A stretch of 35,109 nucleotides of DNA from an uncultured Planctomycetota bacterium (GTDB lineage Bacteria; Planctomycetota; Planctomycetia; Pirellulales; Thermoguttaceae). The position numbers and the translations under genes are program-made. Location: assembly GCA_902796885.1 (NCBI GenBank), contig CADBQY010000090.1, positions 1 to 35,109 of the forward strand, written 5' to 3'. Of the stretch, positions 6,873 through 16,023 are shown one piece after another; the stretch's first letter is position 1, and each line of letters opens with the position of its first letter. The notes below the pieces were generated by a model. That model saw only the letters and a list, made by a program, of their open reading frames with translations. It did no database searches and was not told the DNA's origin.

Positions 6873-9140
6873 TTATCGTTTCTCTTTGGAGTCGCTCTGC
6901 TGACTTTCCAAAAGAAATTTGAGAAATTCGTTTGGAAAGACCGCGTAAAGGAGACCCGCACCCGGCGCGTTGGTTCCGACGAAGAGGGGCTCGGCCAATT
7001 CGGCGGGAACCGGCCGCTCGACCGCCGGAGGAAGGTCGATTCCGTAATTCTTTTGGAGGTATTTCGCCGCGGCGCGGGTCGCCGAAAGATCGAAAAGGGC
7101 CGCGCTTCGGAGAATCTGCGTTCGGGCTTCGGCCATCGTTCCGTAGAGGAGATCGCGCCGCGCGCGCCAGGAGGAATTGAACTCGCCGACGCCCGCGCCC
7201 CGCCGATCGACGAAGTCGCGCCATCGGGCCAGCGCCGCGCTCAACAGGTCGCGGTCACCCGGCACGATCAAAATGTGGCTTCGGTCGAGAACCAGGATCA
7301 GGTTTTCGACCGCCGGCATCGGCGCGCCGTCGGGGTCGCCGCCCCGGGCGGCGACCTGGCCGTTGATCATGCTGTCGATCGATCCGGTCTCGAGTCCCGA
7401 AAGGAGCGTGGTCAGGATCGTCAGGAAGGAAGCGCGCGGCGAGAGGATTGGCGGGGTCGGACGCTGTCGCTCGCCGCTTTCTTCGGCGCGGATTTTCCGC
7501 ATCTCTTCGATGTACGTCTTCATGTCCGAGACGTAGAGAGGGAATCCCTCGAAGTCATATTTTTTGAGCGCCTGATCTTCCCCCACCCGGCTGCCGATCT
7601 GTTTGCCGACCAGCTCGCCGAGGCCGGCGCCGACTTCGGCCGCTTCCTGGGGGGTCGCGAAGAAGAGCGGGCGCCGACCGGTCGAACGGCGGCGTACCGA
7701 CATGCTCCCTAAGATTTGGCCCGCGATGTCGCTCATCTTTTCGGCGCCGATGTGACCGCCGACCAGGCGCGCTTTCGGAACGACCAGCTCGTGAACGAAA
7801 GCGTCGCTGTCGTCGACTTCGAGGAAGAACGCCCACGACTCGGCCAGGAGCTGCCCCTCGCGCGGCACGCCGATCGAGTACTCGATATGCCGAACGCGGT
7901 CGAAGGGGGGCTCGAGTTTCGCGGCGAACTCGGGAAAGAGGTCGGTCTGTCCCGAAATCGGCGCGTATTGCTCCGGAAGGACTTTGAGGAATTCCGGCTG
8001 GTCGAGGAGGGTCGGAATATCGGGGCCCCCGCGGTTCTGAATCTGCGTCGCCAGTTCGGTTCCCCGTTCCGGGACAAGGATCGCCGCGGCGAGAAGGTCG
8101 TCGGAAGTCAGCTTCACCTCGAAGAGAAGCTGACGGAGGTTTTCGATCACCCAGTCGGCGAAACTGTTCATCTGCGGAAGAGCGTCGTCGACCGAGAGAT
8201 CGAAGTCGGGGTTCGACGCTTTGATCTGCTCGAGAATCGACGGGAGAATTTCTAAAACCGCCGAGTCGGCGCTCGAAGCCAGCTCGATGAGGCGGCGGAT
8301 TCCGTAGGGGGTGACCGCCAGACGCAGATCGGCGCCGGCAAGTCCCGGACCGCCGTAGAACGACGTTCCGACCGCCGGAGCGGCGAGAAGATCTTCGACG
8401 TTCGGGGCGGTCTGGCTCTTAAACAGACAGGCGTAGCCGTTTTTTTGGAAGGCGAACCACCCGGCCGGTTTTGTCAGAGGAAGGAGCGTCCCGGCGGGAA
8501 GGGCGGCGTCCGACTCATAAGAAGCGACGTCCGCTCCCAATCCCGAAACGAAGGGAAGATATCGGCGGATCGGGATATAGAGAACCATCGTCGGCGGATT
8601 CTTTTCGTCGAGAGCGGTCCAAACGATCCCGAGCGCGCGGCTTTGGTCGACGAATTTGAACGCCTTTCCGTAGGGGGAGAGACGGATCCAGTCGGTCGGC
8701 GAGAGTTTTCCGAGCCCGAGCCCTTTTAAGAGTCTTGAAACGTTCTCGTTCAGGGCGGTGATCGGCGAGGTCGCCGCCAGCATCAGCGCGTCGCGCGGAA
8801 GAACCGTCTCGATCGGCGTACGGTAGTCCGATTTGCCGTCGTCGTTATTATCGAAGCGGGAGAGGAATCCGGAGAGGAACGAGCCGTTCTTGGACGATTC
8901 GCCGGCGGAAGCGTTCGGTTCGGCCTCGGCGCTTTCGGCCGAAGGTTCGCCGTCGGAAAAGAAACCGTCTTCCGCGGCGGGAGCGGCATTTTCGGCCGGA
9001 GGGGCGTTTTCAGCCGCTTCGGCGGCCGGAGCTTCGTCGTCGGCGAAGAAGAAGTCGTCTTCTTCGGCCGCCGCGCCCCGCGCGAGGAGAGCCGAAAGAG
9101 TCAGACAGGTCAGAAAGAAAAATGACTGAATGATCCGCAT
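6873..9140 (-). CDS. Large secreted protein of unknown function (755 aa)
   Basis: The protein begins with a Sec signal peptide (MRIIQSFFFLTCLTLSALLA, likely cleaved after GAAA near residue 25). A low-complexity Ala/Glu/Asp segment follows to about residue 90 and contains repeats of a DxFFxDDE/GFFSDGE type. The remainder looks globular, with alternating hydrophobic segments and no predicted membrane helix. I recognise no catalytic motif or named domain. It is encoded between dhaL and lsrF, with gaps of 54 nt and 50 nt, so it is probably co-transcribed with them. It is probably exported to the periplasm or cell surface. It may belong to a planctomycete-restricted family. Confidence 0.8.
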   Translation of the reverse strand: MRIIQSFFFLTCLTLSALLARGAAAEEDDFFFADDEAPAAEAAENAPPAENAAPAAEDGFFSDGEPSAESAEAEPNASAGESSKNGSFLSGFLSRFDNNDDGKSDYRTPIETVLPRDALMLAATSPITALNENVSRLLKGLGLGKLSPTDWIRLSPYGKAFKFVDQSRALGIVWTALDEKNPPTMVLYIPIRRYLPFVSGLGADVASYESDAALPAGTLLPLTKPAGWFAFQKNGYACLFKSQTAPNVEDLLAAPAVGTSFYGGPGLAGADLRLAVTPYGIRRLIELASSADSAVLEILPSILEQIKASNPDFDLSVDDALPQMNSFADWVIENLRQLLFEVKLTSDDLLAAAILVPERGTELATQIQNRGGPDIPTLLDQPEFLKVLPEQYAPISGQTDLFPEFAAKLEPPFDRVRHIEYSIGVPREGQLLAESWAFFLEVDDSDAFVHELVVPKARLVGGHIGAEKMSDIAGQILGSMSVRRRSTGRRPLFFATPQEAAEVGAGLGELVGKQIGSRVGEDQALKKYDFEGFPLYVSDMKTYIEEMRKIRAEESGERQRPTPPILSPRASFLTILTTLLSGLETGSIDSMINGQVAARGGDPDGAPMPAVENLILVLDRSHILIVPGDRDLLSAALARWRDFVDRRGAGVGEFNSSWRARRDLLYGTMAEARTQILRSAALFDLSATRAAAKYLQKNYGIDLPPAVERPVPAELAEPLFVGTNAPGAGLLYAVFPNEFLKFLLESQQSDSKEKR

Positions 9141-9194
9141 CGTGTCTGGATGAAGTTGGAGTGAATTATTGCGCGGCGAGCCTCCGCGCGGAAC

Positions 9195-9842
9195 TCATTC
9201 GGCGCCCGCCTCGGCGAAAGCGCGGAAGATCAGCGCCATACTCGTCGCGCCGGCGTCGATATGTCCGGTCGAACGGTCGCCCAAATTTTTGGCGCGGCCG
9301 AACTTGGCGCGGAGTTCTTTAGTCGATTCGGCGCCCTTTTCGGCCGCGTCGGCCGCCGCGGCGAACAATTCGCCGCAGGTTGCGTCGTTCCGGTCGGCCA
9401 GGAGCGCGCCGATCGCCTCGATCCCGGGGACCATCGCGTCCATCAGGGTTTTATCTCCCGGTTTGGCGGCGGTCATTCCCCGGACGTTTGCCAGACCCGC
9501 CTCGAACATCTTCGCGACCTCGGCGGGGGAAAGTTCGTCGGCCGGGGCGGCGTCGGCCATCCCCAAAAAGAGGGAGCCGACCAGGGAGCTGGTCGTTCCG
9601 CTCGTCTCGGTCATGATTCCCCAGCCGATGTCGCCGAGGATTTCGGCCAACGGCTTGTTCGCCGCCAGACCCTCTTCCCCCTTGCGGACGGCGGCGTCGA
9701 GCGACGCGACCGCGGCGGTTCCGTGGTCGCCGTCGCCGGTGGCCGAGTCGAGTTGATTCAGATAGTCAAACTGCTCTTTGATCTTGTGCTGCGCGGCTTT
9801 GAGCAGGTCAACGAAAGCCGCCTTCGTAAGATTCGTACTCAT
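9195..9842 (-). CDS. dhaL: Dihydroxyacetone kinase ADP/ATP-binding subunit DhaL
   Basis: This 215-aa helical-barrel subunit carries the nucleotide used by DhaK-type kinases. The Mg-nucleotide motif LDSATGDGDHG supplies three Asp (D32, D37, D39) with the same spacing as D30/D35/D37 of E. coli DhaL. TSGTTSSLVG and RSTGHIDAGATS are further family motifs. I place the start at MSTNLTKAAF (9842), with GGAAAG upstream. An in-frame ATG 33 nt earlier would overlap dhaK. It follows dhaK by 22 nt. No DhaM (PTS donor) gene is visible, so whether ATP or PEP is the phosphate source is open. Confidence 0.92.
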   Translation of the reverse strand: MSTNLTKAAFVDLLKAAQHKIKEQFDYLNQLDSATGDGDHGTAAVASLDAAVRKGEEGLAANKPLAEILGDIGWGIMTETSGTTSSLVGSLFLGMADAAPADELSPAEVAKMFEAGLANVRGMTAAKPGDKTLMDAMVPGIEAIGALLADRNDATCGELFAAAADAAEKGAESTKELRAKFGRAKNLGDRSTGHIDAGATSMALIFRAFAEAGAE

Positions 9843-9864
9843 TTGGTTCTTTCCGATACGGGGG

Positions 9865-10869
9865 TTAACGTACAACCCAATAGGGAGCGTCGGCAGGGGC
9901 GTTGATTCCCGCGACGCCGTCGTCGTCGAGAATTGCCAGGAACAACTGGAACCCCGCCGATTCCTGAACGGTGAGGATTTCGTCGCAGCGTCCCGAGACG
10001 ACTTCGACCCCGGCGTCTTTCAGAACCTGCGCGGCCTTTCGCCAGACGATGAACATTTCCATCAGGGTCGTCGCGCCGCTGCCGTTGACGATCAGGAGCG
10101 CTTTCTCTCCCTTCTGCGCTTTGACGGCGGCCATCAGTTTTTGGATCATCGTCTCGGCGACCTGGTCGGCGGTCTGAATCGGAACCGGACCGGTTCCGCC
10201 GCCCTCGCCGTGCTGACCCATTCCGATTTCCATCTGGTCGTCGGGGAGGGTCGAAATGTACTGGCCCGACTGCGGATGGGTGGCGGTTTTCATGGTGACG
10301 GCCAGAGTCGCCATCCGGTGATTGAACGCTTCGCCGATCTTGAGGATTTCCTCCGCCGACAGACCTTTTTCGGCGGCGGCGCCCATCACCTTGATAAGCG
10401 GAATGCACCCGCCCAGACCGCGGCGGTCCGAAATGGGAGCGTCCAGACCGGGAGCGATGTCGTCGGCGGTGAGAATCTGGTGAACTTTGATTCCGTCTTT
10501 TTGCGCGAGCATACACCCCATTTTGGCGTTTCGCACGTCTCCCTCGTGGTTCAGAACGACGAGGATGATGTCCTTGTAGTCTTTGAAGAGCTTGATCCCT
10601 TCATAGACGACCGGACCGCCCGGGGCGGCGAAGATATCGCCGACGATCGACGCGTCGAGCATCCCGTAACCGACGAAACCGCTCAGAGCCGGTTCGTGCC
10701 CCGACCCCCCGAGCGTCAGAATGGCGACTTTATCTTTTGATTTCGGATTGGCGCGGACGACGATTTTTTCGGTCGCCAGCCTCACCTGGCCGGCGTAACA
10801 CGAAGTGTACCCTTCCAGAAGTTCTTTGGTGAGATTGGCCGGATCGTTTAGGAACTTTTTCATAACCAT
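9865..10869 (-). CDS. dhaK: Dihydroxyacetone kinase substrate-binding subunit DhaK
   Basis: This 334-aa subunit holds the keto substrate covalently before phosphorylation. His220, in EIGMGQHGEGG, matches the hemiaminal-forming histidine. GGSGHEP at 54-60 and NHEGDVRN (Asp111) match the substrate-pocket loops. The start is set at ATG 10869 (MVMKKFLNDP), which has AGGAGAG about 9 nt upstream. An upstream in-frame ATG at 10974 would add 35 residues unlike the family. It probably leads the operon dhaK-dhaL-secreted protein-lsrF. Substrates could be dihydroxyacetone or a related triulose or tetrulose. Confidence 0.92.
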   Translation of the reverse strand: MVMKKFLNDPANLTKELLEGYTSCYAGQVRLATEKIVVRANPKSKDKVAILTLGGSGHEPALSGFVGYGMLDASIVGDIFAAPGGPVVYEGIKLFKDYKDIILVVLNHEGDVRNAKMGCMLAQKDGIKVHQILTADDIAPGLDAPISDRRGLGGCIPLIKVMGAAAEKGLSAEEILKIGEAFNHRMATLAVTMKTATHPQSGQYISTLPDDQMEIGMGQHGEGGGTGPVPIQTADQVAETMIQKLMAAVKAQKGEKALLIVNGSGATTLMEMFIVWRKAAQVLKDAGVEVVSGRCDEILTVQESAGFQLFLAILDDDGVAGINAPADAPYWVVR

Positions 10870-11055
10870 GGTGATGACTCTCCTCTGTAATTGGGCGCGC
10901 TCGGGAAAGGGGTTCCGGACGCGGTCGGGCAAAGGATGCCCCGGTGAAACGAATGAAAGAATCTCCACTCCCATTTTAACAGCAGAAAAACCAAAAAAAA
11001 GCCCTCTGTCCCCTTTTTTAAGGGAATCTTTCTTTTTCGAGCGGCTTGAGAGCGA

Positions 11056-11083
11056 TTGATTTTCCGGGCGTTGTCGGTATAAT
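11056..11083 (+). promoter_or_regulatory. Predicted promoter of the MBL gene pair
   Basis: TTGATT (11056-11061), a 16-nt spacer and a perfect TATAAT (11078-11083) lie about 80 bp before the first Tat-MBL gene. The region 10870-11163 separates this gene from the divergent dhaK. It also holds A/T runs and a CCCTT...AAGGG inverted repeat near 11018-11032, but I could not define a clear dhaK promoter. Confidence 0.65.
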
Positions 11084-11144
11084 GGCCTGAATACGTTAAA
11101 AGGGGAGAAAGGGGGTATTTGTTCATATCCACCGACTCGTAAGA

Positions 11145-11159
11145 TTTACCGGGGGTAAA
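11145..11159 (+). promoter_or_regulatory. Small inverted repeat over the ribosome binding site
   Basis: TTTACC and GGTAAA (6 bp, 3-nt loop GGG) overlap the GGGGG that must serve as the ribosome binding site of the first MBL gene. Formation of the hairpin would mask the site. This may be chance. Confidence 0.3.
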
Positions 11160-11163
11160 ACTG

Positions 11164-12444
11164 ATGGCGAAGTCAACGCGGCGTGATTTTCTAAAAACGG
11201 CAATCTGCGCTTCCGGCGCCCTGTGGGGGAGTTTCCGCTGCCATGCGGCCGAATCGTTCGAGGTGGGGCGTCCCTACGTCGGTTGGGGAACCGGCGAGAT
11301 GGATATCCACCTGATCTATACCGGCCGGGGCGAGTCGATCTTTCACATCTTTCCCGACGGGACTTCGATGTTGATCGACGCGGGGGACTGGAAATTGAAA
11401 AACGGCGGGCCGATGCCGAACCTGCCCGACACCACGCGTCTTGCGGGGGAATGGGTTGCGCGCTACATCGAGCGGGTCAATCCGTTTGGCGCGAGCGCCG
11501 ACTATATGATGCTCTCGCACTACCATCCCGACCACGGCGGGGTGAAGCGCGACGGGGTCGAGATGACCGTCGGCCGCGGCGAGGATTATGCCGTCACGGG
11601 TCTGGCGCAAGTGGGGGAGTTCATCCGTTTCGACACGGCGTTCGACCGCGGCTATCCCGACTACGAGACTCCCGCTCCGGTTACAAACAAGACCGCCGAC
11701 AATTTCCGGAAATATGCCGCCTGGGCGGCGAAAGAGAAGGGCCTGAAAATGGAAAAGTTCGAGCCTGGCCGACTCGATCAGATTGTCCTGCGCAAAGACC
11801 CCTCGTATGACTTCCATATCCGGAATCTGACCTGTAACGGGGTCGCCTGGACCGGCGCCGGCGAAGAGACCGTCAACTACTTTCACGACTGGAAAGAAGA
11901 GACCCCTCCGGAAAACCCCCTCTCCCTTTCGCTCACGATCCAGTACGGTCCTTTCCGCTACTACACCGGCGGAGATCTCGACACCGCTGCCCATTACGAA
12001 GACGGTTCGGTCATTCCGATCGAGGCGGCCGCCGGGCGCGCCGCCGGCGCGGTCGACGTCTGCAAGGCGAACCATCACGTCGCGAACAACGCCTCGACCG
12101 ACGAGTTTGTCCAAAACGTTCAGGCGCGCGCGTATCTGAGCACCGTTTGGGTCGACTCGCAGCCCGGGCTCGAGGCGGCGTCGCGTCTCCTGTCGCAGGA
12201 GAATTACGCCGGCCGACGGATGCTCTATCCGACCCTGGTCAGCCCGATGCGGCGCGACTCGATCGCCGAGCAGCCGTGGAAAGACAGCGTCGCGCTCGAC
12301 GGCGGGCATATCGTTCTCAAGGTGTTCGATAAGGGGCGCCAATATAAGATCTACTACCTGACGGCCGAAGACGAATCGATGCGAGTCAAAGCCGTCTACG
12401 GCCCGTTCCCCTCGACCGGAATGATCCGGTACAAAGGGGAGTGA
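11164..12444 (+). CDS. Tat-exported metallo-beta-lactamase-fold hydrolase (paralogue 1)
   Basis: This 426-aa protein starts with a twin-arginine signal (STRRDFLKTA, hydrophobic stretch, HAAE near residue 27-30). It should therefore be exported folded. The mature part is an MBL fold close to the C-terminal hydrolase domain of Com[28 protein letters not shown], then SHYHPDHGG (H119, H121, D123, H124). GGDLDTA and [11 protein letters not shown] follow, the latter matching the HHGS region of ComEC. Metal ligands appear intact, so it is probably a zinc-dependent hydrolase of a phosphoester or similar bond. The substrate is unknown. It has a near-identical-length paralogue directly downstream. Confidence 0.85.
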   Translation: MAKSTRRDFLKTAICASGALWGSFRCHAAESFEVGRPYVGWGTGEMDIHLIYTGRGESIFHIFPDGTSMLIDAGDWKLKNGGPMPNLPDTTRLAGEWVARYIERVNPFGASADYMMLSHYHPDHGGVKRDGVEMTVGRGEDYAVTGLAQVGEFIRFDTAFDRGYPDYETPAPVTNKTADNFRKYAAWAAKEKGLKMEKFEPGRLDQIVLRKDPSYDFHIRNLTCNGVAWTGAGEETVNYFHDWKEETPPENPLSLSLTIQYGPFRYYTGGDLDTAAHYEDGSVIPIEAAAGRAAGAVDVCKANHHVANNASTDEFVQNVQARAYLSTVWVDSQPGLEAASRLLSQENYAGRRMLYPTLVSPMRRDSIAEQPWKDSVALDGGHIVLKVFDKGRQYKIYYLTAEDESMRVKAVYGPFPSTGMIRYKGE

Positions 12445-12497
12445 CGCCGGCAGGGGCGAACTGTGTATAGCAAATTCCTGACGGGGAGAAAAAGCGA

Positions 12498-13778
12498 ATG
12501 ACGCGAACTCGGCGCGATTTTCTAAAACGGGTTCTCGGCGTCTCCGGCGCGTTCGGCGTTCCGCTTCGCGTTCACGCGGCGGAAGAGACCGAAGTCGGGA
12601 AGATCTACGACGGCTGGCGGGAAGGGGAGCTTGACATTCACTTGATTTATACGGGACGCGGGGAGGCGATCTTTCACATTTTCCCCGACGGCACGTCGAT
12701 GCTCCTCGACGCCGGGGACTGGCAGGGAAACCGCCCGCCGGTCGAAAAGCTGCCGGACACCTCGCGCCGCGCCGGGGAGTGGGTGGCGCGGTATCTCCAA
12801 CGGATCAATCCGTTCGGAACGAACGTCGACTATATGATGCTTTCTCACTACCATCCCGATCACGGGGGTCAGATCCAGGAAGGGGTGGAAATCGCGACCG
12901 GACGGGGAGACTACGGCATTTCGGGACTGGCGCAGGTCGCCGAGTTCGTCCATTTCGACACGGCGTTCGACCGCGGCTATCCCGACTACGAGACGCCGGT
13001 TCCGGTGGTGAAGAATCCCGCGGCGGACCATTTCATCGCTTTTTCCCGATGGGCGATGAAAGAGAAGGGGCTTCGGATGGAGAAGTTCGAGCCTGGCCGG
13101 CTCGATCAGATCCGGCTTCGGAAAGACCCTTCGTATGATTTCCACGTTCGGAATCTGACCGCCAACGGAATCGCCTGGACCGGGGTCGGCGGCGACACGC
13201 ACAACTATTTCCCCGACTGGAAAGAAGAAGTTCCCCGCGAAAACCCCCTTTCCCTTTCGCTGACGATCCGGTACGGCGCGTTCCGCTACTATACCGGCGG
13301 CGATCTCGATACGGCCGCGAGCTACGACGACGGCTCGGTCGTGCCGATAGAGGCGGCGGCCGGAGCCGCCGCCGGGCCGGTCGACGTCTGCAAGGCCAAC
13401 CATCACGTCGCCAACAACGCTTCGACCGACGACTTTATTAAGGCGGTTCAGCCCGGAGCGTATGTCAGTACCGTCTGGACCGTCAATCAGCCGCAACAGA
13501 AGGCGATCGCCCGGATGATGTCTCCCGAGAACTACGCCGGTTCGCGCTTCCTCTACCCGACGCTGATTTCGCCCGAACGTCTTGAAAACCTCTCCCGCGA
13601 GCCGAACGCTGATCGTGTCCGCCTGGTCGGCGGACACGTCGCGGTGAAGGTTTTCGACTCGGGCCGGCGATATAAGATTTACTACTTGACCGCGCAGGAC
13701 GAGTCGATGACGGTCAAAGCGGTCTACGGGCCGTTCGAGTCGACCGGCACCGAACGCTACGAAGCGCGGAAGGTTTGA
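12498..13778 (+). CDS. Tat-exported metallo-beta-lactamase-fold hydrolase (paralogue 2)
   Basis: This is also 426 aa and colinear with the preceding protein over its whole length, so the pair is a tandem duplication that has diverged. It keeps the Tat signal ([13 protein letters not shown]...HAAEE) and the metal motif SHYHPDHGG (H117, H119, D121, H122). It also keeps the GGDLDTA and [11 protein letters not shown] motifs. Long blocks such as [16 protein letters not shown] are shared, while the region after residue 310 differs most. The ribosome binding site is GGGGAG about 9 nt before the ATG. The 53-nt gap suggests co-transcription with paralogue 1. Retention of both sets of ligands argues that both are active. 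Confidence 0.85.
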   Translation: MTRTRRDFLKRVLGVSGAFGVPLRVHAAEETEVGKIYDGWREGELDIHLIYTGRGEAIFHIFPDGTSMLLDAGDWQGNRPPVEKLPDTSRRAGEWVARYLQRINPFGTNVDYMMLSHYHPDHGGQIQEGVEIATGRGDYGISGLAQVAEFVHFDTAFDRGYPDYETPVPVVKNPAADHFIAFSRWAMKEKGLRMEKFEPGRLDQIRLRKDPSYDFHVRNLTANGIAWTGVGGDTHNYFPDWKEEVPRENPLSLSLTIRYGAFRYYTGGDLDTAASYDDGSVVPIEAAAGAAAGPVDVCKANHHVANNASTDDFIKAVQPGAYVSTVWTVNQPQQKAIARMMSPENYAGSRFLYPTLISPERLENLSREPNADRVRLVGGHVAVKVFDSGRRYKIYYLTAQDESMTVKAVYGPFESTGTERYEARKV

Positions 13779-13780
13779 AC

Positions 13781-13807
13781 GGCGCTTGGGCGAAACGCCC
13801 CGGCGCC
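13781..13807 (+). other. Intercistronic stem-loop before hslV
   Basis: GGCGC-TT-GGGCG-AAA-CGCCC-CG-GCGCC forms two stacked 5-bp stems starting 2 nt after the second MBL stop. No T-tract follows. It could be a partial terminator, or a processing element separating MBL from hslVU expression. I see no strong separate hslV promoter in the remaining 32 nt. Confidence 0.45.
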
Positions 13808-13839
13808 GAAACCGTCACGCAACACAAAGAAAGAGATTT

Positions 13840-14382
13840 ATGAAAACGCACTCGACAACGATTCTGACCGTTCGCAAAGGCGGGAAGGTCGCCATCGGCG
13901 GCGACGGTCAGGTGACGCTCGGCAGTTCGGTGATGAAAGCCGACGCCAATAAAATCCGTAAAATGCAGGACGGGAAGGTGATCGTCGGATTCGCCGGTTC
14001 GGTGGCCGACGCGTTCGCCCTGATGGAGCGTTTTGAGGCGAAACTGAAAGATTTCCCCTCGAACATTCCGCGCGCCGCCACCGAACTGGCCAAAGAGTGG
14101 CGGACCGACCGCGCGCTGCGCAAGCTGGAGGCGATGATGATCGTCATTTCCGCCGCCGACACGTTTCTTCTTTCCGGAAACGGAGACGTGATCCAGCCGA
14201 CCGACGGCGTGCTGGCGATCGGTTCGGGGGGAAACTACGCGATGGCGGCGGCCAAAGCGCTGACCCGCCACACCGAACTTTCCGCTCCCGAGATTGTCCG
14301 CGCCGCTCTCGAGATCGCGTCGGACATCGACATTTACACAAACAAGAATATCTTGGTTGAGGAGTTGCCATGTCAGAAATAA
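13840..14382 (+). CDS. hslV: ATP-dependent protease peptidase subunit HslV
   Basis: This 180-aa threonine peptidase pairs with HslU in a proteasome-like complex. It aligns closely with E. coli Hsl[59 protein letters not shown] and IGSGGNYA. The catalytic Thr should be Thr6, which leaves a five-residue propeptide MKTHS; E. coli HslV has only the initiator Met. I place the start at ATG 13840, with AGAAAGAG upstream. An in-frame ATG at 13786 lies in the stem-loop and adds an unrelated basic stretch. The 3' end overlaps hslU by 13 nt. Confidence 0.96.
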   Translation: MKTHSTTILTVRKGGKVAIGGDGQVTLGSSVMKADANKIRKMQDGKVIVGFAGSVADAFALMERFEAKLKDFPSNIPRAATELAKEWRTDRALRKLEAMMIVISAADTFLLSGNGDVIQPTDGVLAIGSGGNYAMAAAKALTRHTELSAPEIVRAALEIASDIDIYTNKNILVEELPCQK

Positions 14383-16016
14383 TCCCTTCCCCCCCGACTC
14401 CGAGCCTGCCGAGCGAAAAGGAATTCGCCGAACTGACTCCGCGCAAGGTGGTCGCCGAGCTCGACCGGTTTATCATCGGTCAGCATGACGCGAAACGTTC
14501 GGTGGCGATCGCTCTGCGGAACCGCTGGCGCCGTCAGCAGGTCGAACCGGAAATGCGTAAAGAGATCGGTCCGAAGAATATCATGATGATCGGACCGACG
14601 GGGGTCGGAAAGACCGAGATCGTGCGGCGTCTGGCCGCGATGACCCGCGCCCCTTTCATCAAGGTTGAGGCGACCAAGTACACCGAGGTCGGCTATTACG
14701 GCCGCGACGTCGAAAGTATGGTGCGCGAACTGGTCGAAAACGCCATCGGAATTATCCGCGAAGATCTCCGCGGCCGGAACGAGGCCGCCGCCAAAGCCGC
14801 CGCCGAAGAGCGGCTCGTCGACCTGATCGCCGCGCAGATTCCGAAATGGGAAAAAGAGGCCGATCGGGCGGAGAAAAATCTCATCGATCCGTCCGCCGAG
14901 ACGGCGTCGGTTTCGGAGGAACCGTCCGATCCTCTCGTCGAGTCGATGAGGAAAGAATTGCCGAACCTTGACCAGTGGCTCGGGTTCTTTACTCCCGAAA
15001 TGGCCAAACAGGTCGAATCGAATCCGAATTTCCCCCTCCCCGGTTTCGCCGAGATGGTCCGGAAACTGAAAGAGGGGAAAGAAGGAAAGGCCGGCGCTCC
15101 TTCCGACGCCAACCCGGGCGAAGAGCCGGCCGCGAAAAAACGCGCGGTCGATAAAGACGAGGTCCGCCGCCGTCTGGCCGCGGGGGAATATGAAGACGCG
15201 ATCCTTCCGATCACCGCCGAACGGAAACGCCACGGAATGCTGATGGCCGGGATCGGACTCGACTCGATCGAAAACGACCTGCAGAACATCTTCGAGGACA
15301 TGATGCCGCGCCGGAGCGTTCCGCAGGAGGTCCCGGTTCGCGAGGCGCGGAAGATGATTTACGAAAACGAACTCGAACGTCTCATCAACCGCGAAAAGGT
15401 GAACGAGCAGGCGATCGCGATGGCCGAGAATTACGGCATTATTTTTATCGACGAGATCGACAAGATCGTCGCCAGCGGGAGCCAGCACAGCGCCGACGTC
15501 TCGCGTCAGGGGGTTCAGCGCGACTTGCTGCCGATCGTCGAAGGGACCACGGTTAAGACGAAATACGGTTACGTTTCGACCGAGCACGTCCTTTTTATCG
15601 CCGCCGGCGCGTTTCATCACGTCCGGCCGAGCGACCTGATGCCGGAACTGCAGGGACGGTTTCCGATCCGGGTCGAGTTGGCGGCGCTCACCGAAGAGGA
15701 TTTCTGCAAAATCCTGACCGAGCCGCACGGTTCACTGACCGAGCAATACACCGCCATGATGAGGACCGAAGGGGTCGACCTGGTCTTTGAAGACGACGCC
15801 ATCGCCGCGCTGGCCCGTTACGCGCACGAGTTGAACCAGACGTCGCAGAACATCGGCGCGCGCCGCCTTTACACGATCATGGAACGCCTTTTGGAAGAAC
15901 TTTCGTTCGAGGCGCCCGAGATGAAAATGGGACGCGTGGCGATCAACGCCGCGTACGTCGCCGAGCGGCTCGACAAGATCGCCGGCGACGAAGATTTGAA
16001 CAAGTTTATCCTCTAA
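14370..16016 (+). CDS. hslU: HslU ATPase/unfoldase subunit, enlarged I domain
   Basis: This AAA+ unfoldase feeds substrates to HslV. The N-terminal part [20 protein letters not shown] and Walker A GPTGVGKT (75-82) precede the pore-loop motif [13 protein letters not shown]. Walker [11 protein letters not shown] lies near 355-365, and the C-terminal tail ends in NKFIL, as needed for docking into HslV. At 548 aa it is about 100 residues longer than E. coli HslU (443 aa). The extra length is in the I domain between about 130 and 340 and includes charged, probably flexible stretches. The start ATG at 14370 lies inside hslV and has GAGGAG upstream, so translation is coupled. Confidence 0.96.
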   Translation: MSEIIPSPPTPSLPSEKEFAELTPRKVVAELDRFIIGQHDAKRSVAIALRNRWRRQQVEPEMRKEIGPKNIMMIGPTGVGKTEIVRRLAAMTRAPFIKVEATKYTEVGYYGRDVESMVRELVENAIGIIREDLRGRNEAAAKAAAEERLVDLIAAQIPKWEKEADRAEKNLIDPSAETASVSEEPSDPLVESMRKELPNLDQWLGFFTPEMAKQVESNPNFPLPGFAEMVRKLKEGKEGKAGAPSDANPGEEPAAKKRAVDKDEVRRRLAAGEYEDAILPITAERKRHGMLMAGIGLDSIENDLQNIFEDMMPRRSVPQEVPVREARKMIYENELERLINREKVNEQAIAMAENYGIIFIDEIDKIVASGSQHSADVSRQGVQRDLLPIVEGTTVKTKYGYVSTEHVLFIAAGAFHHVRPSDLMPELQGRFPIRVELAALTEEDFCKILTEPHGSLTEQYTAMMRTEGVDLVFEDDAIAALARYAHELNQTSQNIGARRLYTIMERLLEELSFEAPEMKMGRVAINAAYVAERLDKIAGDEDLNKFIL

Positions 16017-16023
16017 GTCGGTC

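Noticed and set aside
10995..11040. CCCTT...AAGGG inverted repeat followed by T-run on the minus strand as a terminator
   Set aside because: No minus-strand gene ends upstream of it, and the T-run is separated from the stem by a spacer. It lies in a divergent promoter region.
10860..11132. 90-codon minus-strand frame in the dhaK upstream region
   Set aside because: It overlaps the dhaK start, the AT runs and the divergent promoter. Its composition is not protein-like and it has no ribosome binding site.
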